Source: CAWHQZ01 sp963831645
GTDB taxonomy: Bacteria; Pseudomonadota; Alphaproteobacteria; Rhizobiales; Aestuariivirgaceae
Length of the DNA: 64,000 nucleotides
Assembly: GCA_963831645.1 (NCBI GenBank)
Contig: CAWHQZ010000013.1
Location: 338,740 to 402,739, forward strand
Reading direction: 5' to 3'
The notes under the pieces were generated by a model, which saw only the letters and a program-made list of their open reading frames with translations, was not told the DNA's origin and ran no database searches. Of the stretch, positions 7,766 through 17,513 are shown piece by piece (position 1 is the first letter of the stretch; the number at the start of each line of letters is the position of its first letter). Both the position numbers and the translations under genes were made by a program.

Positions 7766-9091
7766 ATGCTTGAATTCGATGACATTCAATACCTTCTGCT
7801 AACTCGCGTGCCAGCCCTCACTGGGCGGTACGAATTCCTCTCGTTTCGGGAAGCGGCACAAGGCCGGGCTTGGCTCAAAGGCATCCTTGACAAGGTAGCA
7901 TCAGCCCAACAGGCAAGAGGCGCTGTAGAGACCGAAAGGCGATGGGTGTCGGTGGCCTTCACCTGGCCTGGCTTGCGCGCCCTTGGAGTGGACGAAGCGT
8001 CCCTCGGCACGTTTCCGGAGGAATTTCGTCAAGGAATGGTGGCGAGGGCCCAGGTGCTTGGCGACACGGGTGCCAATCATCCCGACAATTGGGTGGGCGG
8101 CTTGGCCCGTCCGGACTTGCACGCGATCGCCATTCTTTTCGCTCGTGAGGTTTCCGACCGGGAGCGGAGCACGCGAGAACATCAAACTCTTCTGGCGCAA
8201 ACGCCTTCCGTCGAAGTCCTTTCATCGCTCGATTTGGATGGCATCCCTCCCTACGATTCTGCGCGCGATCATTTCGGCTATCGCGATCGCCTCACCCAGC
8301 CGGCGATGGAGGGTGCCGGCATCGAACCGACCCCCGGTTCTGGTGGGTACACGAAAGCGGGCGAATTCATTCTTGGTTACCCTGACGAGGACGGTCCGCC
8401 CTTTGGATTGCCACAGCCCGAAATCTTGTCCCGAAACGGGAGCTATATGGCTTACCGCCGCTTGCAAGAACATGTAGGCGCCTTCCGCGAGTTTCTGCGC
8501 CAGAACGGTAAGACGCCTGAGGAACAGGAATGGATCGCGGCAAAGTTGATGGGCCGCTGGCGCAGCGGCGCTCCTCTCGTGTTGGCACCCGAGAGAGATG
8601 ATCCTGCTCTTGCCAGCGACCCTCAGCGCAACAACGATTTCGACTACGGCAAGATGGACCCGCACGGCTACGCCGTACCGCTCGGAGCCCATATCAGGCG
8701 AATGAATCCGCGAGACACCGCGGTGAACGTCCAACGGCGCAGAATGATTCGCCGGGGAGCTACTTACGGTCCGCCCTTGCCGGAAGGAATGCCCGACGAC
8801 GGCGTTGAGCGGGGCATAGCCGCGTTCGTTCTGTGCGCAAGCCTGGTTCGCCAATTCGAGTTCGCCCAGAATGTGTGGGTAAACGACCCCACGTTTCATG
8901 AACTCGGCAACGAGCGTGACCCAATCATCGGCAACCAGGACGGTACCTTTGATATGACGATTCCCAAGCGACCAATCCGTCGAAAAATAATGGGGCTGCC
9001 TGCCTTCACTACGGTCAGGGGAGGTGGCTACTTCTTCCTCCCCGGCATAAAGGCGCTTCAGTACCTCGCTGCTCTGGGCGGCAGTCACTGA
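7766..9091 (+). CDS. DyP-type haem peroxidase
   Basis: 441 residues with no signal peptide. The dye-decolorising peroxidase signatures are present. FGYRDRLTQPAMEG at 170-183 contains the distal Asp (D174), although the usual GxxDG is GxxDR here. GAHIRRMNPRD around H309 is the proximal haem ligand. RRGATYGPPLP at 329-339 supplies the distal Arg. FLPGIKALQYL near the end fits the C-terminal helix. These enzymes use H2O2 to oxidise dyes, phenols or partner substrates. It is 36 bases downstream of the duplicated gene and likely co-transcribed with the Tat proteins. DyPs are often encapsulin cargo, but no encapsulin is visible here. Confidence 0.85.
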   Translation: MLEFDDIQYLLLTRVPALTGRYEFLSFREAAQGRAWLKGILDKVASAQQARGAVETERRWVSVAFTWPGLRALGVDEASLGTFPEEFRQGMVARAQVLGDTGANHPDNWVGGLARPDLHAIAILFAREVSDRERSTREHQTLLAQTPSVEVLSSLDLDGIPPYDSARDHFGYRDRLTQPAMEGAGIEPTPGSGGYTKAGEFILGYPDEDGPPFGLPQPEILSRNGSYMAYRRLQEHVGAFREFLRQNGKTPEEQEWIAAKLMGRWRSGAPLVLAPERDDPALASDPQRNNDFDYGKMDPHGYAVPLGAHIRRMNPRDTAVNVQRRRMIRRGATYGPPLPEGMPDDGVERGIAAFVLCASLVRQFEFAQNVWVNDPTFHELGNERDPIIGNQDGTFDMTIPKRPIRRKIMGLPAFTTVRGGGYFFLPGIKALQYLAALGGSH

Positions 9092-9205
9092 GGCTTGTCA
9101 TACATGCCCAAGGAAAAAACCGGTTTCTGACCAACCTCCCTCATTGGGTCTAATGTTGGGTCTCGCCGGCACCGGCTACTCGCCGCTGCGAGCAGGTCGG
9201 CCGCA
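9092..9205. other. convergent spacer, nothing recognised
   Basis: This 114-base spacer separates the DyP gene (plus) from deoB (minus). It has no convincing hairpin with a T-run. Confidence 0.3.
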
Positions 9206-10448
9206 TCAGATGCCATCTCTACGTCCGATAGGCCACGCGGTTCCATTGGCGAGCGGGCCCACCTCCAGGAGCGAGGCCGCAGTCTGCCCGATGTCGGCGA
9301 AGCTCGAACGCCTGCCGATCGGCCCCGGCGTCAGGCTCGGTCCGTAGGCCAGCACCGGCACGCATTCGCGGGTGTGATCGCTGCCGGCCCAGGTCGGATC
9401 GCAGCCGTGATCGGCCGTCAGGATGGCAACGTCGCCTGGGCGCAGGCGCGCAAGAACTTCGGGCAGGCGCCGGTCGAAATGCTCGAGGGCTGCCGCGTAC
9501 CCTGCCACATCGCGGCGGTGGCCATAGAGGGAATCGAAATCGACGAAATTGACGAAGGCGAGTCCACCTGCAGCGAGCCGACTTACCGCTTCGATGGTGT
9601 GGTCGAAGAGCCCATCGTGTCCTGACGCCTTGACGACGGCGCCGGCGCCGCGTCCGGCGAATATGTCGGCGATCTTGCCGATGGAAATGACTTCGCGACC
9701 CGCGGCGGTCAGGCGATCCAGAAGCGTTTCACCATGCGGCGGCATGGCAAAATCGCGCCGGTTGCCGGTGCGCTGAAACGTCTGCGGACTGTCGCCGATG
9801 AACGGCCTGGCAATGACGCGCCCAATGACAAGATCATCGACCAGCCGGCGGGCGATACGGCAAAGGTCGAGCAGGCGGGCCAGGCCAAAGGTCTCCTCAT
9901 GGGCGGCGATCTGCAGCACCGAGTTCGGCCGAGGTGTAGACAATGGGCTTGCCGGTCGCCATGTGCTCGAGGCCGAGGTCGGCGATGATGGCGGTGCCGG
10001 AAGCATGCCTGTCGCCGAGAATCCCGGGGAGCCCGCCTTCCGCAACGAGTGCCTGCCTGAGCGCGCGCGGAAGGCAAGGTATGGTTCGCGGAAAATAGCC
10101 CCAGTCAAAGGTAACCGGCTGGCCGGCGATTTCCCAATGCCCGGAAGGCGTATCCTTGCCGCGCGAGGTCTCGACGGCGATGCCCCATTGCCCCTCTATG
10201 TCGTCCGGGACAGCCAGACCTGGTGGCAGTCTCCCGACCGCTGCGTCGGCGGCGAGCGGCAGCCCAAGTCCGGACAAATGAGGAAGCCGAAGCGGCCCGG
10301 ACCGGACCCCCGATCTATCGCCGCGTCCGGCAGCGCAGGCGGCCGCGATATGGCCCAAAGTATCTGCCCCCTGGTCGCCGAACAAAGTGGCGTCCGGGGC
10401 GCCGCCGACGCCGAGGAAATCGAGGACAATGAGGAATACCCGCCGCAT
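9206..10448 (-). CDS. deoB: phosphopentomutase, apparent 1-base frameshift
   Basis: The N-terminal half (MRRVFLIVLDFLGVGGAPDA, with metal-binding Asp; SGHWEIAGQPV) runs from 10448. The C-terminal half (SVLQIAAHEE, FVNFVDFDSLYGHRRD, TADHGCDPTWAGSDHTRE) continues one frame over to 9206. At about 9928 the sequence reads YTSAELG where DeoB has YTSADSV; removing one A restores the frame. The span is 1243 bases, one more than a multiple of three, and the joined product (about 413 aa) has normal family length. DeoB interconverts (deoxy)ribose 1- and 5-phosphate, linking nucleoside phosphorolysis to the DeoC aldolase. It is the last gene of the nucleoside operon. Confidence 0.85.
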
Positions 10449-10457
10449 GAAAGCGCC

Positions 10458-11768
10458 TCAGCCGATCTGTGCGCGCACCGGAGCCGCCGGCGGTGGAGCG
10501 ACCCCAAATCGGTAGGCATCTGCGACCATCGCGGCAGCTTCCCGGGCAGCGGATTCATCACGCGCATGCACCATGGCTAGCGGCGCGCCCTTCTCCACAC
10601 GTGCGCCGCTACCGGCAAGGCCTGCCAGCCCGACCGCGTGGTCGATGCGATCGGCGGGATGGCGCCGTCCTCCGCCGAGCTTGATGACGGCAAGCCCCAG
10701 CGCCCGCGTGTCGATCGCGGCAATCACGCCGCCCTGAGAAGCGGCGACCGGCCAAACGACCGGCGCTGCGGCAAGATGCAGCTCGGGACGGTCGACGAGG
10801 TCCGAAGGTCCACCCAGCGCCGCGACCATGCGTGCGAAGTGTTCGGCCGCCTTGCCAGACTCGAGCGTCCTGTTCAGGGCATGCCGTGCGCCGTGCGCTG
10901 AGGATGCAAGAGCCGAGGACACGAGGAGCTCCGAGCCCAGCGCCAGCGTCACCTCATGCAGTCGGGCCTCGCGCTTGCCCTTGAGGTAGTCGACGGCATG
11001 GCGGACCTCGATCGCATTGCCGGCGCAGCCGGCGAGCGGCTCATGCATGTCGGTCAGCAACGCCGTTGTCTTGAGCCCCGCGCCGTTGGCGACTTCGGTG
11101 AGCGCGCTGGCCAGCTCGCGGGCATCTTCCTCGGCGCTCATGAATGCGCCTGAGCCGGTCTTGACGTCGAGCACGAGGTATTCGAGACCGGCCGCCAGCT
11201 TCTTGGAGAGGATCGAGGCAACGATCAGGGGTATCGATTCAACCGTGGCGGTCACGTCGCGAATGGCATAAAGGCGCCTGTCGGCCGGCGCCAGTTCAGG
11301 CGTCTGCCCAATGATGGCGCAGCCGGTTTGTTGCACTGTCCTGCGAAACCGCGCGAAATCCGGCTCGGTGCGGTAGCCCGGAATGGACTCGAGCTTGTCG
11401 AGGGTGCCGCCGGTATGGCCGAGGCCGCGGCCGGAGATCATCGGGACGAACGCTCCGGCGGCAGCGAGCATGGGCGCCAACATCAAGGAGACGTTATCGC
11501 CTACGCCGCCGGTCGAGTGCTTATCGACGATCGGACCCGGAAATTCGTCCTTCGGCCACGACATCACCCGGCCCGAATCGCGCATCGCCAAAGTGAGGTC
11601 GATGCGCTCCTCGGCCGACATGCCGCGAAAGAATACCGCCATGGCGAAGGCCGCCGCCTGGCCATCGGTGACCCGGTTTTCAGACAAGCCTCCGATGAGG
11701 TAGCCGATCTCTTCGCGGCTGAGCCTGCCGCCGTCGCGCTTCTTGCGGATGATCTCCTGGGCAAGCAC
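10458..11768 (-). CDS. deoA: thymidine phosphorylase
   Basis: 436 residues from GTG 11768, chosen because it follows the deoC stop directly (TGACGTG) and gives the family N-terminus VLAQEIIRKKRDGGRLSREE. Motifs include VDKHSTGGVGDNVSLMLAP (phosphate and nucleoside site), SGRGLGHTGGTLDKLESIPG and KTGSGAFMS. It cleaves thymidine with phosphate to thymine and deoxyribose 1-phosphate. It is embedded in cdd-punA-deoC-deoA-deoB. A longer frame to 11879 exists but overlaps deoC and lacks family similarity. Confidence 0.92.
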   Translation of the reverse strand: MLAQEIIRKKRDGGRLSREEIGYLIGGLSENRVTDGQAAAFAMAVFFRGMSAEERIDLTLAMRDSGRVMSWPKDEFPGPIVDKHSTGGVGDNVSLMLAPMLAAAGAFVPMISGRGLGHTGGTLDKLESIPGYRTEPDFARFRRTVQQTGCAIIGQTPELAPADRRLYAIRDVTATVESIPLIVASILSKKLAAGLEYLVLDVKTGSGAFMSAEEDARELASALTEVANGAGLKTTALLTDMHEPLAGCAGNAIEVRHAVDYLKGKREARLHEVTLALGSELLVSSALASSAHGARHALNRTLESGKAAEHFARMVAALGGPSDLVDRPELHLAAAPVVWPVAASQGGVIAAIDTRALGLAVIKLGGGRRHPADRIDHAVGLAGLAGSGARVEKGAPLAMVHARDESAAREAAAMVADAYRFGVAPPPAAPVRAQIG

Positions 11769-11769
11769 G

Positions 11770-12531
11770 TCAGTAAGGCGAAGGAGGGGCCGCCGGCCCG
11801 CCGTCCAGGACTGCGAGCAGATCATTGAGCAGGCTGCTGGCGCCGAACCTGAAGGTGGTTGGGGAAATCCATTGCTCACCCATGATCGTAGCGGCGAGGT
11901 CGAGATAGGCCTTGGCCTCCTCAGTCGCCCGAATACCTCCCGCCGCCTTGAAGCCGGCCGGTCTGCCGCATTCCCGGATCGCCTCGAGCATGATCCGGGC
12001 GGCGCCGAGGGTAGCGTTGACCCGAACTTTTCCGGTCGAGGTCTTCAGAAAGTCGGCGCCCTCATCGAGCGCCAGGCGTGAGGCGGTGGTGATGGCCGCA
12101 TCGCTTTGAAGCTCTCCCGTCTCCAGGATCACTTTCAGGATCCGCGCCTCGGTCACCGTGGCCTTGCAGCGTCGGACGAGCTCCGAGGGAGTCTTGAGAT
12201 CGCCTGAGAGGAATGCGCGCCAGGAAAGCACAACATCGATCTCATCGGCGCCGGCCGCCAGCGCAGCCTCGGCGGAGCGCCGCGCAGCATCGATGTCGTC
12301 CGAGCCTGCCGGGAAATTGACGACTGTCGCGATCCTGATCCCGGGCGACGGCCGCATGAGAAGAGCCCGGCTGATCCAGCGGGGATAGATGCACAGGGCG
12401 GCCACCTGTCCGTAAGGAGTGGCCGCGCGTGCCGCAAGGTCATCGATGGCCTTCTCGTCGCAACTGTCATCGAGGTTCGTCAGGTCGAGAAGCCCCAGAA
12501 CCCGGCGCGCAAAGTGCTTCCGGTCAGACAT
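11770..12531 (-). CDS. deoC: deoxyribose-phosphate aldolase
   Basis: Start ATG 12531 lies inside the end of punA (ATGTCTGA), a typical coupling overlap; upstream ATGs would extend deep into punA. Family motifs are VNFPAGSDD, GADEIDVVLS, LKVILETGEL with a catalytic Lys, and FLKTSTGKV, whose first Lys forms the Schiff base. The enzyme splits deoxyribose 5-phosphate into glyceraldehyde 3-phosphate and acetaldehyde, the exit from nucleoside salvage into central metabolism. About 253 residues, normal length. Confidence 0.92.
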   Translation of the reverse strand: MSDRKHFARRVLGLLDLTNLDDSCDEKAIDDLAARAATPYGQVAALCIYPRWISRALLMRPSPGIRIATVVNFPAGSDDIDAARRSAEAALAAGADEIDVVLSWRAFLSGDLKTPSELVRRCKATVTEARILKVILETGELQSDAAITTASRLALDEGADFLKTSTGKVRVNATLGAARIMLEAIRECGRPAGFKAAGGIRATEEAKAYLDLAATIMGEQWISPTTFRFGASSLLNDLLAVLDGGPAAPPSPY

Positions 12532-13330
12532 TGATGGGCTCATCGAGAAGTGAGAGCAGAAGGCGCGCCATGTCGCCGGCGGCTCTTGCGCCCTCGCGGC
12601 GGGTTTCATCATGGCTCGGCGAAGCGCCGTGGAGACCGGCGGCGAAGTTCGTGATGGCGGAGATGGCGGCGACTTTCATGCCGAAGCGGCGCGCCAGGAT
12701 GACTTCGGGAACGGTCGACATGCCGACGGCATCGGCGCCGAGCAGGCGGGCGGCGCGGATTTCCGCCGGCGTTTCGAAGCTTGGTCCGCAGAACCAGATG
12801 TAGGTTCCTTCCGCGAGATCGATAGCCTCGGCGCGGGCGGCACGGCGAAAGCGTTCGGCAAGGCCCCGGTCATAGGCGTGGTCGAGGGAAACAAAGCGTT
12901 CATCTCCAGGCTCTCCGATGAGGGGATTGAGACCGGAGAAATTGATGTGATCGGTGATCAGCATCAGCCGGCCGGGTCCGACCGCCGGGTCGAGTGAACC
13001 CGCCGCATTGAGAAGAATGATCGTTCGTGTTCCGAGGCCGCAAAGCGTTTCAATGATCGGACGCATCGCGCCTGCGGCGCCGGTCTCGTAGGGATGGACG
13101 CGGCCATTCATGACGATAACGCGGTTGGCGCCGATGTTGCCGGCGACAAGTGAGCCGGTGTGGCCGGAAACCGTGGGCCTGGGGAAGCCTGGAATCCGGG
13201 GATACGGAATCACCATGGGATCGCGCACGGTGTCGGCCACCGCACCCAGGCTCGAGCCCGTCACGATGGCGATGCCCGGCGGTGAGCTTTTCCCGAGTTT
13301 CTTCCTGAGATACGCAAGGGCCCTGGTCAC
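12524..13330 (-). CDS. punA: purine nucleoside phosphorylase
   Basis: 268 residues from GTG 13330. The trimeric PNP-II/MTAP-like family is shown by IAIVTGSSLGAVAD, IPGFPRPTVSGHTGSLVAG, MNGRVHPYE, LLNAAGSLDP, FCGPSFETPAEIR and GMSTVPEVILAR. It releases purine bases from (deoxy)inosine or guanosine with phosphate. The start nearly abuts the cdd stop, and the 3' end overlaps deoC by 8 bases. The substrate range (inosine/guanosine versus xanthosine) cannot be fixed by reading alone. Confidence 0.9.
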   Translation of the reverse strand: MTRALAYLRKKLGKSSPPGIAIVTGSSLGAVADTVRDPMVIPYPRIPGFPRPTVSGHTGSLVAGNIGANRVIVMNGRVHPYETGAAGAMRPIIETLCGLGTRTIILLNAAGSLDPAVGPGRLMLITDHINFSGLNPLIGEPGDERFVSLDHAYDRGLAERFRRAARAEAIDLAEGTYIWFCGPSFETPAEIRAARLLGADAVGMSTVPEVILARRFGMKVAAISAITNFAAGLHGASPSHDETRREGARAAGDMARLLLSLLDEPINV

Positions 13331-13331
13331 G

Positions 13332-13739
13332 TCAGCCGTCCACGTTCAGGTGGGATGGTCCGAAGGAGAACGGCAGCAACTCGCCGAGGCTCAAGGTGCG
13401 GCGCAAGTCTCCGTTCTCAGTGCAGAGGTGGACGGGCATCGAAGGGGTACCGAATTCCGACAGTTTCTGCCGGCAACCGCCGCATGGCGTCACCAGACCG
13501 TCGCCGGATCCGGCCACCGCTGCCGCCAGGCAGCGGCGGCCGCCAGCCAGAACCATAGTGGCGAGAGCGGCGGCTTCGGCGCATACGCCTTCGGGATAGG
13601 CTGCATTCTCCACGTTGCAACCGCCATGGATTCGGCCGTGCTCGTCGCGAACCGCGGCGCCGACGAGGAATTTCGAATAGGGCGCATACGCTTGCCGGCG
13701 CGCCGCTACGGCAGCGGCAATGAGATCGCGGTCCGTCAT
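13332..13739 (-). CDS. cdd: cytidine deaminase
   Basis: 135 residues. The zinc site is complete: NAAYPEGVCAEAAAL (C and catalytic E) and TPCGGCRQKLSEF (two Cys). YAPYSKFLVGAAV and GRIHGGCNVENAAYPEG complete the small tetrameric cytidine deaminase signature. It turns (deoxy)cytidine into (deoxy)uridine, feeding DeoA. The ATG overlaps the stop of the upstream permease (CTATGA). Confidence 0.93.
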   Translation of the reverse strand: MTDRDLIAAAVAARRQAYAPYSKFLVGAAVRDEHGRIHGGCNVENAAYPEGVCAEAAALATMVLAGGRRCLAAAVAGSGDGLVTPCGGCRQKLSEFGTPSMPVHLCTENGDLRRTLSLGELLPFSFGPSHLNVDG

Positions 13740-14704
13740 AGGTCCTTCACGTACGGAATCCCGCTGGCTTTCGGGGGCACCGATTTGCCGATGAAGCCGG
13801 CCAACAGGATGACCGTCAACACGTAAGGAAGGGCCTGCACGGCCTGCACGGGCACTTCGCCGATGCCAGGAAGCTCAACTCCCTGCAGCCGGATGGCGAT
13901 TGCGTCGAGGAAACCGAACAGGAGGCAGGCTCCAAGCGCCGGCACGGCGCGCCAGTTGGCAAAAATCAGGGCGGCCAGGGCAATGAATCCCTTGCCGGCC
14001 GACATGTTCGCGATGAAGCCGGCCGATTGGGAAATGGCCAGGTATGTGCCGCCCAGGCCGCATAAGAGGCCACAGAGGATCACGGCGCGGTAGCGCAGCC
14101 CCGCCACCGAGATGCCCGCCGTGTCGACGGCGTGCGGATTTTCGCCGACCGCGCGCAAGCGCAGACCGAAACGGGTGCTGGCGAGAGCCCAGGCGGTGAG
14201 CGGAACGCACAGGAAAGCCACGTAGGCGAGAAGCGAATGGTTCGAGACGACCCGATATAGCGATTCAAACAGCGGCCACCCGCCTACCGTATCGGCGCCC
14301 GGCAAGGTGATCGGCATGAAGCGCTCGCCGGGATCGAGCGCAGGCGTGCGCCCGCCCTCCCTGAACCACTTGTTGCCGAGCACGAGACTGAGACCCGCGG
14401 CCAGCATGTTGACGGCCACACCGGAGACGACCTGGTTGCCGCGCTGGTTGATCGAGGCGTAGCCATGGACCAGTGCAAACGCCAGGGAGACGATCAGGGC
14501 CATGAGCAGGCCTATCCACGCCGACTGGAAGGTATGGGCCGCGGCGGCGGCGGCGAAAGCTCCCGCCAGCAGTTTCCCCTCGAGGCCGATATCGACGATG
14601 CCGGATCGCTCCGACCACAGGCCGGCGAGACAGGCAAAGATGAGCGGGACGGAAAGCCGGATGGCGGATGCGAGGATTTCCGGCACGAGCCCCAAAACCT
14701 CCAC
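13736..14704 (-). CDS. nucleoside ABC transporter permease 2 (BMP-type importer)
   Basis: 322 residues, mostly hydrophobic with about eight to ten spans, from GTG 14704. LWSERSGIVDIGLEGKLLAG and RAVGENPHAVDTAGISV are typical of the second permease of NupNOPQ/BmpDEF importers. It lies in order after permease 1 and before cdd, so the substrate is almost certainly nucleosides. It overlaps cdd by 4 bases. Confidence 0.88.
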   Translation of the reverse strand: MEVLGLVPEILASAIRLSVPLIFACLAGLWSERSGIVDIGLEGKLLAGAFAAAAAAHTFQSAWIGLLMALIVSLAFALVHGYASINQRGNQVVSGVAVNMLAAGLSLVLGNKWFREGGRTPALDPGERFMPITLPGADTVGGWPLFESLYRVVSNHSLLAYVAFLCVPLTAWALASTRFGLRLRAVGENPHAVDTAGISVAGLRYRAVILCGLLCGLGGTYLAISQSAGFIANMSAGKGFIALAALIFANWRAVPALGACLLFGFLDAIAIRLQGVELPGIGEVPVQAVQALPYVLTVILLAGFIGKSVPPKASGIPYVKDL

Positions 14705-14706
14705 GG

Positions 14707-15801
14707 TCAGGCCTCCGCCGGGACGAAATAGCGCGACATGTAGGGGCGAAAAGTCTGTTCAAGCGCGCCCATGAAGAGGATGACGAGGCCCTGGATGACC
14801 ACGATCATCTCACGCGTGATGGCCGGCCTCGCAAACGACAGTTCCGCTCCGCCCTGGTAGAGCATGCCGAAAAGCATGGCGGAAAGCACGACCCCGAGAG
14901 GATGTGAGCGGCCCATCAGCGCCACCGCGATGCCCACGAATCCCGCGCCGCCCGCGAACTCCAGCACCAGGCGATGCTGCACGCCGAGGATTTCGTTTAC
15001 TGCCATGAGCCCCGCCAGCGCGCCGGAAATCAGCATGGCGATGATGATGATACGGTCGGGCTTGATACCGCCATAGACCGCGGCGTCGGTGTTGGCGCCG
15101 ACGGCGCGGATCTCGTAGCCGAGCCGGGTGCGCCACAGGAGATGCCAGACTGCGATTGCCGCGGCGGCAGCCAGGAAGACTGTGACGTTGAGCGGTGTAT
15201 TGGGAAGCTTGACGCCGAGCCACATGCCGACCTCGCGGAAGCTCGGCATCCACACATCGTCGATGCCGCGGCTCTCCACCGCCATTCGGCCGGCGGGGCG
15301 AAAGATGTTGTTGATGACGTAGACCATCAGGCTGGCGGCGATGAAATTGAACATGATGGTCGTGATGACGATGTGGCTGCCGCGCTTTGCCTGCAGGTAG
15401 GCTGGAATGAAGGCCCACGCCGCGCCGAACAGCATGGCGGCGAGGATGGCGAGCGGGACCGAGATGACGACCGGGAGAAAGCCGAGTGACAGGCCGACGA
15501 TGGCCGCCCCCAGCCCGGCGACATACACCTGACCTTCCCCGCCGATGTTGAAGAGCCCGGCATGGAAGGCGACCGCCACCGCAAGGCCGGTGAAAGTGAA
15601 ATTGGTGGCGTAATAGAGCAGGTAGCCCCACCCTTTCAGGCTGCCGACCGCGCCCTCGACCAGAATGGCGAGGGCGTCGAGCGGGCTTTCGCCGATGATG
15701 ACCACCACCAGGCCGGCGATCAGGAGCGCCACCGCGAGATTGAGCAGCGGAATGAGCGCGACATCCACCCAGGGCGGGATTTCATCGCGCCGGGAGGCCA
15801 T
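14707..15801 (-). CDS. nucleoside ABC transporter permease 1
   Basis: 364 residues with roughly ten membrane spans. FTGLAVAVAFHAGLFNIGGE and RAVGANTDAAVYGGIKPD are hallmarks of NupP/BmpE-like permeases. The ATG overlaps the stop of the ATPase (TAATG), and it is followed after 2 bases by permease 2, so the importer genes are tightly coupled. Confidence 0.88.
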   Translation of the reverse strand: MASRRDEIPPWVDVALIPLLNLAVALLIAGLVVVIIGESPLDALAILVEGAVGSLKGWGYLLYYATNFTFTGLAVAVAFHAGLFNIGGEGQVYVAGLGAAIVGLSLGFLPVVISVPLAILAAMLFGAAWAFIPAYLQAKRGSHIVITTIMFNFIAASLMVYVINNIFRPAGRMAVESRGIDDVWMPSFREVGMWLGVKLPNTPLNVTVFLAAAAAIAVWHLLWRTRLGYEIRAVGANTDAAVYGGIKPDRIIIIAMLISGALAGLMAVNEILGVQHRLVLEFAGGAGFVGIAVALMGRSHPLGVVLSAMLFGMLYQGGAELSFARPAITREMIVVIQGLVILFMGALEQTFRPYMSRYFVPAEA

Positions 15802-17310
15802 TACGCGGCCTCGTCCCGCACACCCGCCATGAGCAGGCCGATGTCGCGCTCATCGGCGCCGGCTTTGCGCTCGCCGACGATGCTGCCTGCGAACATGACG
15901 AGGATGCGATCGGCAAGGGATCGGATTTCGTCAAGCTCGACGGAAACCAGCAGTATCGCCTTGCCGGCATCGCGAAGCGCGATGAGCCGGCCATGTATGA
16001 ACTCGATGGCGCCGATGTCGACGCCGCGCGTCGGCTGACCGACGATCAGAAGCTTGGGATCGCGCTCGATTTCGCGGGCGAGAATGATCTTCTGCTGGTT
16101 GCCGCCGGAGAATTTGCCGGTCTTGAGCAGCGGGTCGTCGGGCCGCACGTCGAAAGCCTTCATTTCCGACTTGCAACGGGCAACGATGGCGTCGCGATCG
16201 AGATTGAACGGGCTGCCGCACTCCGCTTCGTAGTGCCAGCCGAGGATCGAGGACTCCGAGGCATCGAACGAGGTGATCAGGCCGCGATGCTGACGGTCCT
16301 CGGGAACATGGGCGAGGCTCATCAAACGGGCGAAGCGCGGATCCGACCGGCTGCCTATGTCGACATCCTCGAGCATGATCCGGCCGCTCGTGGGCCGGCG
16401 AATGCCGGCGATGACCTCGAGAAGTTCCGACTGCCCGTTGCCCGACACCCCGGCGATGCCGACGATCTCACCCGCCCGCACGGTAAAGGATACATCGTCG
16501 AGACGCACGACGCCCTTGTGGTCGCGCAGCGTGACGTGCTCGACGCTCGAGGACCGTTCTGCCGGGCTTGGCCTTGCCTTTGTCGCACGCGCAGAAGCAC
16601 GCGGCGCCCGACCATCAGCTCGGCCAGCTCTTCAACACCGGTATCCTTCGTCTCCCGGGTGGCCACCAGCTCGCCGCGCCGCATGACCGAGACGCGGTCG
16701 GTTATGGCCATGATCTCGCGCAGCTTGTGGGTGATGAAGATGACGGTTTTTCCCTGCTTCTTGAGCTGCGTCAGAATGCGGAACAGATGATCGGCCTCCG
16801 ACGGCGTCAGAACGCCGGTGGGTTCATCGAGGATGAGCACTTCAGCGCCCCTGAACAGAGCTTTCAGGATTTCGACGCGCTGCTGCAGACCCACCGGCAA
16901 GGTACCGACGACCGCATCGGGGTCGACCTCAAGCTCGTAATCGTGCGCCAATCGCTCCAGTTCGGTGCGGGCCTTGTCGAGTGCTGGACCGATCAGGGCG
17001 CCGCCTTCGGCGCCGAGCACGACGTTCTCCAGCACCGTGAAAGGCTCGACCAGCATGAAATGCTGGTGCACCATGCCGATGCCGCAGGCGATGGCGTCGG
17101 CGGGTGACCGGATCCGCACCGGTTGGCCGTTGATGCGGATTTCGCCCCTGTCGGCTGAATAAAAGCCGAACAGGATCGACATCAGGGTGGATTTGCCGGC
17201 GCCGTTTTCACCGATCATGCCGTGAATCGAGCCTTGCGCGACGGCGAGGTTCACATCCTTGTTGGCGTGAACGGCCCGAAACGCTTGTCGATGCCGATGA
17301 GTTCAATGGC
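15801..17310 (-). CDS. nucleoside ABC transporter ATPase (double ATPase domain), two apparent frameshifts
   Basis: This is a duplicated-domain ATPase of the sugar/nucleoside type. The first domain has GENGAGKSTLMSILFGFY (Walker A), LPVGLQQRVEILKALFRGAE and VLILDEPTGVLTP. The second has GVSGNGQSELLEVIAG (degenerate Walker A), FSGGNQQKIILAREIERDP and LLIVGQPTRGVDIGAIEFIH. The frame breaks near 16590 (after VGRRVLLR; it resumes RATKARPSPAERSSSVEHVT) and near 17265 (LIGIDKRFG then VHANKDVNLAV). With both repaired the length is about 500 residues, as expected. The true start is not certain, since the N-terminus beyond ASAIEL is unclear. It powers the importer made by the two downstream permeases and BmpA. 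Confidence 0.82.
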
Positions 17311-17416
17311 GGAGGCTCGCCTGCGGGAGGCGGATGGGGTAGCGCCTGGGCGGTCAGGGCAGCATGCTGACGAAGCTGAGGCGGCTGACTAAAAATCCCC
17401 GATCTCTGGAGCGGAT

Positions 17417-17448
17417 ACCCCTCCCTAGCCTCCCCGCAAGGGGAGGGG
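17417..17448. repeat. GC-rich palindromic repeat unit
   Basis: CCCCTCCCTAGCCTCCCCGC then AAGGGGAGGGG forms a hairpin between the ATPase and bmpA genes. A related half unit follows at 17476-17500. It belongs to the same family as the units at 20607, 43584, 49854, 54956, 56220 and 57778. It may cap or attenuate the bmpA transcript. Confidence 0.6.
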
Positions 17449-17513
17449 CAACAAAAAAAGCGAGCGCCATATGCGATCCCCTCCCGAGGAAAGGGGGCCC
17501 GCTATTCTGTCAG

